Assembly: GCA_005877185.1 (NCBI GenBank)
Contig: VBPQ01000110.1
Span: 1-5,397 of the forward strand
Direction of reading: 5' to 3'
Length of the DNA: 5,397 nucleotides
DNA from: Nitrososphaerota archaeon
GTDB lineage: Archaea; Thermoproteota; Nitrososphaeria; Nitrososphaerales; Gagatemarchaeaceae
Both the position numbers and the translations under genes were made by a program. Positions 1 through 4,658 of the stretch are shown piece by piece (within the stretch, counting starts at the first letter, position 1; the number at the start of each line of letters is the position of its first letter). The notes below the pieces were generated by a model, which ran no database searches, had not been told where the DNA came from, and saw nothing but the letters and a program-made list of their open reading frames with translations.

Positions 1-699
1 GACCTCGACGAGATTCAGGAAATCGCGAGGGGCCACTCTGTCGCTGTCGTCGAGGACGCCGCCGAGTCGATAGGTGCCTCCTACAAGGGGAGGCAGACGG
101 GGAGCACCTCCGAGTTCGGCTGTTTCAGTCTCTACGCCACCAAGGTCATCACCTCGGGGGAGGGGGGCGCGATTGCCACCAACGACGACGAGTTCGCTGA
201 GAGGGTCAGGCTGATCAGGAACCACGGAATGGTCCACGGTTACGACACAAGGCTCCTAGGGTACAATCACAGGATGCCAGAGCTGCTGGCCGCGATCGCC
301 TCCGTCCAGATGGAGAAGCTAGAGAGGTTCATGCGCGCGAGAAACGAGAATGCCCAGTACCTGACGGAGCGAGTCGCAGGGCTGAGGGGTGTCAGGTTCA
401 CGCAGAATTCGCCCGACAAGACTCACTGCTTCTACCTCTATACCCTCCACCTCGAGAAGGGGAGAGAGCAAGTGCTCACAAGCCTAAACGAGAGGGGAAT
501 CGGAGCGGCGGTATACTTCAAGACGCCCGTTCACAGAACCCCCCTCTACGAGGAGCTCGGTTACTCCAAGGTCGACCTGCCAAGGTCGGATGATGCCTCC
601 CAGCACGTTATCTCCTTGCCTGTTCACCCCGCCCTGACCGAGCCTGACCTCGAGAGGGTGGCCAAGGAGTTCGCGAGGGAGGTTTCGCGCCTCTCCTAA
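1..699 (+). CDS. DegT/DnrJ/EryC1/StrS-family PLP-dependent sugar aminotransferase, 5' partial
   Basis: The frame is open from base 1, so the gene begins outside the window; 232 residues are visible against a usual 360-390, so roughly the first 140 are missing. The fold-type I aminotransferase landmarks are clear. VVEDAAES (visible residues 16-23) supplies the Asp that pairs with the pyridine nitrogen of PLP. FSLYATKVITSGEGG (42-56) contains Lys48, the Schiff-base lysine, in the usual FSF..TK...GEGG setting. RNHGM (73-77) and GYNHRMPELLAAIASVQ (about 87-103) are typical of the family. Such enzymes transfer an amino group, usually from glutamate, to a nucleotide-linked keto-sugar, making aminosugars for surface glycans. 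A glycosyltransferase gene follows 9 nt downstream, probably in the same operon, which fits that role. The exact sugar substrate cannot be read from this fragment. The Met at 229 is internal, not the start. Confidence 0.95.
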   Translation, partial: DLDEIQEIARGHSVAVVEDAAESIGASYKGRQTGSTSEFGCFSLYATKVITSGEGGAIATNDDEFAERVRLIRNHGMVHGYDTRLLGYNHRMPELLAAIASVQMEKLERFMRARNENAQYLTERVAGLRGVRFTQNSPDKTHCFYLYTLHLEKGREQVLTSLNERGIGAAVYFKTPVHRTPLYEELGYSKVDLPRSDDASQHVISLPVHPALTEPDLERVAKEFAREVSRLS

Positions 700-708
700 A
701 CGCGACGA

Positions 709-1446
709 GTGAAACTGTTGCCCAAGGCGGTCGTGGTTGTTCCGACATACAACGAGCGTGAAAACGTAAGACCGCTCATCGAACGCATCTCTGCTGTGAG
801 GCGTTCAGAGAGGGAGGTAGATGTTGAGGTCCTCTTCGTCGACGATTCGAGCCCCGATGGGACGGGCGAAGAGGTGAGGGAGGCGATGGATCAGTACGAC
901 TTCGTTCATCTCCTGACACGGCAAAAGAAAGAAGGAATCGGTCGCGCCTTTCTGGACGGGTTCGGGTTCGCTTTAGAGAGATTTGACCCCACAGTGATGG
1001 TTCAGATGGACGGAGACCTGCAACACCCGCCGGAAATCATTCCTGAACTCGTTCATTCGGTCCTTGGAGGAGCGGATGTGGCAATAGCATCGAGGAAGGT
1101 CGAGGGAGGGAAGACGGTGGGGTGGAGCAGAAGGAGAGTCCTACTCAGCTGGGGGGCAAACTGGCTCGCTCGGATCATCCTCGGGCTAGACCAGAAGGAC
1201 GTCAGCAGCGGATTCAAGGCGTACAGCAGGGGGATGGTCGAGGAGCTGACCTCGAGAAGGCTCTCCTCCTCGAGCTTCTCCTACCAGGAGGAGACGCTGC
1301 TGGTGGCGAAGCGGGCGGGGAAGAAGGTCGTGGAGATCCCCTTCACATTCACCGCCCGAAAGGCCGGCAAGACCAAGTTCAGGACGGCCGACATCCTCCG
1401 ATTTCTGAAGGCAATCCTCTCGATGAGGTACAAGGTCGCCGAGTGA
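709..1446 (+). CDS. Family 2 glycosyltransferase, DPM1-like polyprenol-phosphate sugar synthase
   Basis: This 245-residue protein matches the catalytic domain of dolichol-phosphate mannosyltransferase (DPM1) in order and length. VVVVPTYNERENV (8-20) is the N-terminal nucleotide-binding strand and turn. VLFVDDSSPDGT (41-52) is the second acidic motif. QMDGDLQHPPE (99-109) carries the metal-binding DxD (Asp101, Asp103). SSGFKAYSR (166-174) and IPFTFTARKAGKTKF (210-224) are the acceptor-side motifs of the DPM/GtrB group. There is no clear transmembrane segment, so it is probably a peripheral enzyme on the cytoplasmic face of the membrane, transferring a sugar (mannose or glucose) from GDP- or UDP-sugar to a polyprenyl phosphate for N-glycan or surface-glycan assembly. 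The start is GTG at 709, 9 nt after the aminotransferase stop, with no evident Shine-Dalgarno sequence; TTG at 718 is an alternative that would still keep the first motif. The donor sugar is not certain. Confidence 0.93.
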   Translation: MKLLPKAVVVVPTYNERENVRPLIERISAVRRSEREVDVEVLFVDDSSPDGTGEEVREAMDQYDFVHLLTRQKKEGIGRAFLDGFGFALERFDPTVMVQMDGDLQHPPEIIPELVHSVLGGADVAIASRKVEGGKTVGWSRRRVLLSWGANWLARIILGLDQKDVSSGFKAYSRGMVEELTSRRLSSSSFSYQEETLLVAKRAGKKVVEIPFTFTARKAGKTKFRTADILRFLKAILSMRYKVAE

Positions 1447-1460
1447 GCTCCACAACGTCC

Positions 1461-1468
1461 TTATACGA
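1461..1468 (+). promoter_or_regulatory. TATA-like box for rpoP
   Basis: TTATACGA lies in the 43-nt gap after the glycosyltransferase gene, centred about 26 nt before the rpoP ATG at 1490. That is the archaeal TATA-to-transcription-start distance, so the transcript would start at or next to the ATG (leaderless). It implies rpoP can be transcribed independently of the sugar genes upstream. Confidence 0.6.
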
Positions 1469-1489
1469 GAGAAATTCGCGGCCAAACCA

Positions 1490-1669
1490 ATGTCCCAAGA
1501 AGAGAAGCCCGTGAAGGTGTTCACAGGCGCGGTATACGAATGTGTGAGGTGCGGAACCAAGACGACTCAGGAGGAGCTCTCCAGACTGCCAGAAGTGAAG
1601 TGTATCTGCGGCTACAGGGTCTTCAAGAAGATAAGGCCTCAGGTAGTCAAACAGATCAAGGCAATCTAG
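1490..1669 (+). CDS. rpoP: DNA-directed RNA polymerase subunit P (Rpo12)
   Basis: This 59-residue protein is the archaeal counterpart of eukaryotic RPB12, a small zinc-ribbon subunit that helps assemble the Rpo3/Rpo10/Rpo11 platform of RNA polymerase. The signature is visible: YECVRCGTK (16-24) gives the first zinc knuckle (Cys18, Cys21); LPEVKCICGYRVFKKIRP (33-50) gives the second (Cys38, Cys40) followed by GYR and the basic stretch; the end VVKQIKAI is the usual Rpo12 tail. Length is slightly above the 45-50 typical of the family because of an N-terminal extension of about 14 residues. The second knuckle is C-x-C, not the common C-x2-C (CPYCGYR), while everything around it is intact. Start at ATG 1490 is supported by a TATA-like box about 26 nt upstream. 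The gene lies 43 nt after the sugar operon on the same strand. Confidence 0.95.
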   Translation: MSQEEKPVKVFTGAVYECVRCGTKTTQEELSRLPEVKCICGYRVFKKIRPQVVKQIKAI

Positions 1670-1701
1670 GTACCCGATGAAGAGGGTGCTCGGCTCGGTC
1701 A

Positions 1702-1722
1702 TTTCCCGCCCGGCGTGGGAAA
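1702..1722 (+). repeat. Hairpin-forming inverted repeat downstream of rpoP
   Basis: TTTCCCGC (1702-1709) and GTGGGAAA (1715-1722) can pair as an 8-bp stem with one G-U pair and the 5-nt loop CCGGC. It starts 32 nt after the rpoP stop codon. It may stabilise or help end the rpoP transcript; no T-run follows directly, so on its own it is not a standard terminator. Confidence 0.45.
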
Positions 1723-1770
1723 CGACCTTCCCTAGGAACGTCAGTTATCGCATTCATTTCGTGGAACGGA

Positions 1771-1777
1771 TTATTTT
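1771..1777 (+). terminator. Possible T-rich terminator of the rpoP transcript
   Basis: TTATTTT occurs about 100 nt past the rpoP stop, in the spacer between the convergent genes. Archaeal polymerase stops at short T-rich tracts without needing a hairpin, so this is a reasonable stop site, though the tract is interrupted. Confidence 0.35.
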
Positions 1778-1818
1778 CATGACCTCGCGAGAAAGAGGTA
1801 GGAGGATCCTCGTCTTGC

Positions 1819-1824
1819 AAAAAA
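1819..1824 (-). terminator. Oligo-T terminator for the secreted-protein gene
   Basis: Six A on the plus strand give TTTTTT on the minus strand, 18 nt past the stop codon of the minus-strand gene ending at 1842. A T-run just after a stop is the normal archaeal termination signal. With the T-rich tract for the opposite strand 40 nt away, it separates the two convergent transcripts. Confidence 0.6.
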
Positions 1825-1841
1825 CGGGACGGCGGCGGAAT

Positions 1842-2477
1842 CTACAGCCTCGGGTAGAACCTGAGTTGCAGTAGCTTCACGCCGTTGTTGTCGTACTGCC
1901 AGAAGTAGCCCTGCAGAGCCGGGTCGAAGATGTTGACGCAGTTTTGACCGGTTAGGGCCAAGACCGCAGTTCCGCAGACAGAGGTGAGCTGAGATGTCAC
2001 GTCGGCGAAGGTCTGCCTACCGTGAGTCCTGAAAACGAGTACCTGCTGAGTTGAGCAGATTGTGTCTCCAGTGGTGGGGTCAATCGCGCAGGTGCTCAGC
2101 GCCCCGTTTCCGCCGGGCTTGCCGAGGGCCCTGACCCACACCGTGTATGAAGTTATGGCTGGGTTCGGTAGTTCGAAGATCGCGCCCGTGGGGGTGGGAG
2201 TGAGGCTGCAACTGTTTGTGGCGACGTTGCTTATCACGGCGAACGTCGAGCCGGCCATCAGACATATCTCACCTCTCCCGTTGAGGGGGACGAAGATGAC
2301 GTTGCCGCCTGAATGGGATGACAGGGTCGACGTATCCTTCGGGAAACCTATCAGGTTGAGGTTGAAGTGGCTACCGCTCGGGGCGCCGTTTCCGGTGGTG
2401 AGTACCTGTGCGGTGACTGGGACTAGGACGAGTGAGGCTAGCAGGGTGAAGAGAGTCACTTTTCTAATTGGACTCAT
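1842..2477 (-). CDS. Secreted cysteine-containing protein of unknown function
   Basis: This 211-residue protein starts with a Sec-type signal peptide: a basic start (MSPIRK), a hydrophobic core at about 8-20 (TLFTLLASLVLVP) and a likely cleavage VTA|Q after residue 23. The mature part begins with GAPSGSHFNLNLIGFPKD (31-48), followed by a beta-rich body with GGNVIFVPLNGRGEI (57-71), a segment beginning YTVWVRALGKPGG (111-123) and a C-terminal part rich in aromatic residues. Six cysteines (72, 90, 130, 141, 168, 180) could form disulfides outside the cell. The APSG.H.NLN.IG.PK pattern recalls a group of hypothetical secreted proteins I associate with bacteria as well as archaea, but I cannot name a domain. 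ATG at 2477 is supported by the signal peptide and by a TATA box centred 26 nt upstream. It is divergent from the HTH-MNT gene and convergent with rpoP. Confidence 0.87.
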   Translation of the reverse strand: MSPIRKVTLFTLLASLVLVPVTAQVLTTGNGAPSGSHFNLNLIGFPKDTSTLSSHSGGNVIFVPLNGRGEICLMAGSTFAVISNVATNSCSLTPTPTGAIFELPNPAITSYTVWVRALGKPGGNGALSTCAIDPTTGDTICSTQQVLVFRTHGRQTFADVTSQLTSVCGTAVLALTGQNCVNIFDPALQGYFWQYDNNGVKLLQLRFYPRL

Positions 2478-2499
2478 AGGACAATATTCCCCTTCCCTC

Positions 2500-2506
2500 T
2501 ATTTTA
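2500..2506 (-). promoter_or_regulatory. TATA box for the secreted-protein gene
   Basis: Read on the minus strand this is TAAAATA, centred 26 nt before the ATG whose first base is 2477, so the mRNA is probably leaderless. It is one of the clearest promoter elements here because the surrounding DNA is GC-rich. Confidence 0.65.
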
Positions 2507-2691
2507 GGGACGAGGACGAAGAATACGTATCCCCTCTCTGAAAGCACCCTCCTTCCGCCCGCTTTCGGAGTATCGAGCTTGGCCTGCGTAATTTTCGCAG
2601 AAAGTCCTGCAAATCCTCTGTCCCCCGACAACTTCCCGCGGGTCCGGTCGCCCGAAGAACAAATCTCGACCTCCCCTCGAAGGCTGGAAGA

Positions 2692-2699
2692 TTTATATG
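2692..2699 (+). promoter_or_regulatory. TATA box for the HTH-MNT/HEPN unit
   Basis: TTTATATG is centred 25 nt before the ATG at 2721, preceded by purine-rich GGAAGA (2686-2691), which could be the TFB-recognition element. The spacing predicts a leaderless transcript carrying both the MNT and HEPN genes. It supports ATG 2721 as the start. Confidence 0.7.
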
Positions 2700-2720
2700 A
2701 ACGATTCCGTCATGTAGGCT

Positions 2721-3491
2721 ATGAGCCTCTCTCGTAGCCTCTACAAGGCCTATGGAACCCTTTACGATAGATTCTCGACAGACCTATTCACCTTCGAGGA
2801 GCTTAGAAGGACGACGGGTCTCGGTCTCGACTCGACCCTGAAGTGCGCGAGCCTTCTAAGGGGCAGGGGGTACATGGTCATTTTCTCGAGGTCGGGTAGG
2901 ACGAGGAGGTACAGGCTCCTATCACCCGATCAGGCTCTCTTCGCGCACCTCCAAATGAAGAATCTGGGGGTGGTTAGACAGCAGAGGTACATTCACCTAC
3001 TCGTCGATGTCTGCATGCAGCTACGCAGATCGAGCCTCGGGCTCCTCGGAGTATGGCTCTTCGGCTCCGTGGCGCGGGGGGAGGCCCGGCCGAACAGTGA
3101 CGTCGACCTCCTCGTCGTCGCGAGAAACTTGAAGGGAAACAGATCACGAATGGCAGACGCCATTGGTAGGGAAGTGGAGGTTAGGAGCGAAAGGAATTTC
3201 TTCTTCCGCAACGGCTTCGTCACGGACGTCTCCTTCTACCCTATGATAGAGGAGGAGTTGGGTCGCTTTTACCCAATAATGCTTGACGTCCTGGACCACG
3301 GCAAAGTAATCTACGAGAGGGAAGAAATGATGACCGAGGCTGCTCGGTCGATGAAGCAGTGGCTCTCGGCGATGCGCGTGAGGAGGGTTGGTTTGAGGAG
3401 AGGCTGGATGTGGGTTCTTCCCCCCGACCTGAAGGTTGGTGAGCCGATCGGAGTTCAGAAAACTGTCAAGAGCATACCTCGACCAAGCTAG
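2721..3491 (+). CDS. Winged-HTH plus MNT-type nucleotidyltransferase (MntA-like)
   Basis: This 256-residue protein has two parts. Residues about 20-70 form a probable winged helix-turn-helix: FTFEELRRTTGL, STLKCASLLRGRGYM and a basic wing SRSGRTRRYRL. Residues about 108-200 form a minimal nucleotidyltransferase (MNT, DNA polymerase beta fold). GSVARGEARPNSDVDLLV (115-132) matches GSX10DXD exactly, with Gly115, Ser116 and metal-binding Asp127 and Asp129; TDVSFYP (168-174) gives the likely third acid, Asp169. The tail (about 206-240) ends with WVLPPDLKVGEPI, resembling archaeal members of this family. MNT proteins of this type partner HEPN proteins, and in characterised MntA/HepT pairs MntA transfers AMP onto HepT tyrosines and so neutralises the toxin. 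The next gene encodes a HEPN protein and overlaps this one by about 53-56 nt. The HTH suggests operon autoregulation. Target and activity are inferred. Confidence 0.94.
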   Translation: MSLSRSLYKAYGTLYDRFSTDLFTFEELRRTTGLGLDSTLKCASLLRGRGYMVIFSRSGRTRRYRLLSPDQALFAHLQMKNLGVVRQQRYIHLLVDVCMQLRRSSLGLLGVWLFGSVARGEARPNSDVDLLVVARNLKGNRSRMADAIGREVEVRSERNFFFRNGFVTDVSFYPMIEEELGRFYPIMLDVLDHGKVIYEREEMMTEAARSMKQWLSAMRVRRVGLRRGWMWVLPPDLKVGEPIGVQKTVKSIPRPS

Positions 3492-3861
3492 GTTCAGGCT
3501 CGAGTCGGCGGCGAGGGTGATGAGGCAAGGGAAATACGCCTACTGCGTACGACTGAGCGCCGAGGGAGTAGAGCTCTCGACGAAGGCCCTGCTCAGGTCG
3601 AGGGGCGTGGAGTACCCAAAATTCCACGACACCTCCCCCGCTCTCCTCGCCCTCAAGGACGGTCTCCCAGAGAAGGAGGTCTCGTTTCTCGCCAAGGCAT
3701 CGGAGGAGCTCAGCCGCAAGAGGGCACTGGCTATGTACGGAGACGAAGCAAGGGGCCTCGGGCCTGATGAGATCTTTGGTCGGGAGGATGCCAGGGAGGC
3801 GTATCAGACGGCGACAGAATCTCTCAGGATATGCCAGAGGCTGGCATCGAAGCGTCGATGA
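3436..3861 (+). CDS. HEPN domain protein, partner of the upstream MNT protein
   Basis: This all-helical protein of 140-141 residues has the archaeal HEPN layout: an N-terminal helix with SRAYLDQARFRLESA (11-25), KYAYCVRLSAEGVELSTKAL (33-52), the loop GVEYPKFHDTSPALL (57-71), then AMYGDEARGLGPDEIFGREDA (99-119) and a final amphipathic helix. HEPN proteins paired with MNT proteins are often toxins that cleave RNA through an RX4-6H motif. Here the only histidine is His64, with the nearest arginines 8 and 10 residues before it, so that motif is not present in standard form; tyrosines near it (Tyr60) or in YGDE (Tyr101) could be AMP acceptors. Start is TTG 3436 or GTG 3439; an in-frame TGA at 3430-3432 rules out anything earlier, and the next ATG would remove the first helix. 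Its start lies inside the MNT gene, implying translational coupling. Confidence 0.92.
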   Translation: MVSRSEFRKLSRAYLDQARFRLESAARVMRQGKYAYCVRLSAEGVELSTKALLRSRGVEYPKFHDTSPALLALKDGLPEKEVSFLAKASEELSRKRALAMYGDEARGLGPDEIFGREDAREAYQTATESLRICQRLASKRR

Positions 3862-4083
3862 ACACGCCCCATACGAAGGTAGATTCCTTATGGAGGAAGG
3901 ACTATCGTCCGGAACGAACCACCGAGCCTGCACGTGATGGGCCAGCTTTGCAAGCGATCAGGGCACCACACCTCCGCTCGACCGTGGTCGCGCACTTGCG
4001 CTAGATCAGCCGGCCTACCCCGTTCGCGCGGTTGCGCCCCCCCTCCGAGACGCTACAGTTGACTTGGTAGTCGCGAGCGCTCT
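3862..4083. other. Non-coding spacer after the HEPN gene
   Basis: I find no convincing gene, tRNA or rRNA in these 222 bases. A minus-strand open frame reaching 3933 mostly mirrors the HEPN gene and is discounted. The notable content is a cluster of GC-rich palindromes between 3979 and 4037, listed separately. No clear T-run terminator follows the HEPN stop. Confidence 0.5.
3979..4037. repeat. Palindrome cluster with a 14-bp imperfect direct repeat
   Basis: TCGCGCACTTGCGC at 3988-4001 recurs as TCGCGCGGTTGCGC at 4024-4037, 12 of 14 positions identical and 36 bp apart. Each copy is close to palindromic (GCGCA-CT-TGCGC in the first). The first copy overlaps another perfect palindrome, CGACC-GT-GGTCG at 3979-3990. 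This could be a pair of dimer-binding sites or structured RNA. In GC-rich DNA such matches also arise by chance. Confidence 0.4.
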
Positions 4084-4347
4084 TCATTCCCGGTGGTGGC
4101 TAGTAACGAAGGTGGTGATGCGGATTGGCGGGCTCTTCGAAGCCTCGTCGAATCGTTCACTCGTTATCGACATGTATTCGAGAACGGCATTTAGCGTTAC
4201 CCCCTTTGGGGTTTCATCATTACCACGACGAAGGTTAGCCAATAGTGCCAGATTGCTTGGGTTGCGGACACGCCGAAGTCGTTCTGATAACTCAATCGCG
4301 GACACGTCAAGGGAGGGCTGGTCTGCCTCTACTGACTGAGCCTGCAT
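4084..4347 (-). CDS. Possible small protein, 87 residues, unknown function
   Basis: I do not recognise this protein, and the gene call is tentative. In its favour: ATG at 4347 has a TATA-like CATAAA centred 26 nt upstream, the same leaderless spacing as the firm genes here, and a perfect inverted repeat lies just beyond that box. The sequence is protein-like, with amphipathic helices at about 17-28 (AIELSERLRRVR) and 30-40, then TLNAVLEYMSITSERFDEA (about 53-71), which has a helix-turn-helix feel: helix, short turn, second helix, then a possible strand PIRITTFV. A small DNA-binding protein is therefore possible but unproven. Against it: all nine arginine codons are CGN, whereas confident neighbours such as rpoP use AGG/AGA, and another frame is open on the plus strand over the same stretch. 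It is either a transferred gene with different codon use or a chance frame. Confidence 0.4.
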   Translation of the reverse strand: MQAQSVEADQPSLDVSAIELSERLRRVRNPSNLALLANLRRGNDETPKGVTLNAVLEYMSITSERFDEASKSPPIRITTFVTSHHRE

Positions 4348-4370
4348 CAGGGGAAGGGATAGCGGGCCAG

Positions 4371-4376
4371 TTTATG
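4371..4376 (-). promoter_or_regulatory. TATA-like box for the possible small gene
   Basis: On the minus strand this reads CATAAA, centred 26 nt before the ATG at 4347. The match is weaker than the other boxes in the window, and no strong purine-rich element precedes it, but the spacing is the expected one. Confidence 0.4.
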
Positions 4377-4383
4377 TGCTCAT

Positions 4384-4400
4384 CGTAACTTTTTGTTACG
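4384..4400. repeat. Perfect inverted repeat CGTAAC-TTTTT-GTTACG
   Basis: Two 6-bp arms are exact reverse complements around a five-T spacer. The repeat lies 8 bp upstream of the TATA-like box of the possible minus-strand gene, where archaeal activators or repressors bind next to TFB. It could be an operator for a dimeric regulator or a small hairpin with a T loop. It does not resemble a transposon end, as I see no second copy in the window. Confidence 0.55.
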
Positions 4401-4514
4401 GACCCCACTCCGCATTTCCGTCGCCCGCCAAGAGTTGCAACTAATAGAAGGAAATTGTGGGAATCTTGCACGTATCAGGTGGCGCACATTCGAGGCCGAG
4501 CTGCTGTTGGGAAA

Positions 4515-4541
4515 GCGCCGAAGCGCCCCGTCGCGGACGGG
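4515..4541. repeat. Two back-to-back hairpins
   Basis: GCGC-CGAA-GCGC (4515-4526) is followed without a gap by CCCGTC-GCG-GACGGG (4527-4541). Both stems are perfect and would be stable in RNA from either strand. On the minus strand they lie about 120 nt after the surface-protein stop, so they may be part of its 3' untranslated region; on neither strand does a T-run follow. Confidence 0.4.
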
Positions 4542-4640
4542 CCTCGTCACCTTGATTGTCGGTCGATGGGAATAGCTGGCAAAGCAGGCGAGTGGAATCC
4601 AGTGATCTAGAGGATGGGAGCCGGCCGACCACAGTGCTGG

Positions 4641-4644
4641 AAAA
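4641..4644 (-). terminator. Weak T-tract after the surface-protein gene
   Basis: The minus strand reads CCTTTTCC starting about 15 nt after the stop codon. Four T is short for an archaeal terminator, so this is only a candidate. Confidence 0.25.
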
Positions 4645-4658
4645 GGATGACTCTCCGT

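Larger units (their letters stand above)
2478..2720. other. Divergent intergenic control region
   Basis: These 243 bases separate the minus-strand secreted-protein gene from the plus-strand HTH-MNT gene and contain both TATA boxes, one near each end. I see no supported gene. Two inverted repeats could be protein-binding sites or hairpins: GAAAGC at 2540-2545 with GCTTTC at 2561-2566, and CTGCG at 2584-2588 with CGCAG at 2596-2600 around an AT-rich centre. Both are short enough to occur by chance. Since the HTH-MNT protein has its own DNA-binding domain, sites for autoregulation might lie here. Confidence 0.5.
4401..4658. other. Spacer between the possible small gene and the surface-protein gene
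   Basis: No supported gene in these 258 bases. Short open frames on both strands (4393-4575 plus, 4668-4441 minus) have no family resemblance or promoter and are discounted. The notable content is a pair of adjacent hairpins at 4515-4541. The region holds the 3' flank of the surface-protein gene, which ends at 4659. Confidence 0.5.

Noticed and set aside
1122..1702. Open frames on both strands across the end of the glycosyltransferase and rpoP
   Set aside because: They are alternative readings of two confidently identified genes whose conserved motifs lie in other frames.
1677..1874. A 65-residue plus-strand frame just after rpoP
   Set aside because: No family resemblance, no promoter of its own, very Arg-rich composition, and its end runs antisense into the secreted-protein gene and across that gene's oligo-T terminator.
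2062..2541. Plus-strand frame of 159 residues opposite the secreted protein
   Set aside because: The minus-strand frame has a signal peptide, promoter and terminator; the plus frame has none of these.
3400..3491. Suspicion that the long MNT/HEPN overlap reflects a frameshift error
   Set aside because: The MNT tail keeps its expected ending (LPPDLKVGEPI) before the overlap, and the HEPN frame is closed by TGA at 3430-3432 just before its start, so both frames look natural.
3466..3933. Minus-strand frame of 155 residues opposite the HEPN gene
   Set aside because: It mirrors the HEPN coding sequence, whose family features are clear, and its own product has no recognisable feature.
4064..4339. 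Plus-strand frame of 91 residues opposite the possible small gene
   Set aside because: Non-ATG start, no TATA box at the right spacing, and a Ser/Arg-rich product without recognisable pattern; the minus-strand reading has better support.
3862..4658. Search for tRNA, SRP RNA, RNase P RNA, CRISPR repeats or transposon ends
   Set aside because: I found no T-arm with matching acceptor stem, no conserved SRP or RNase P core motif, no regularly spaced long repeats and no paired terminal inverted repeats flanking a transposase.
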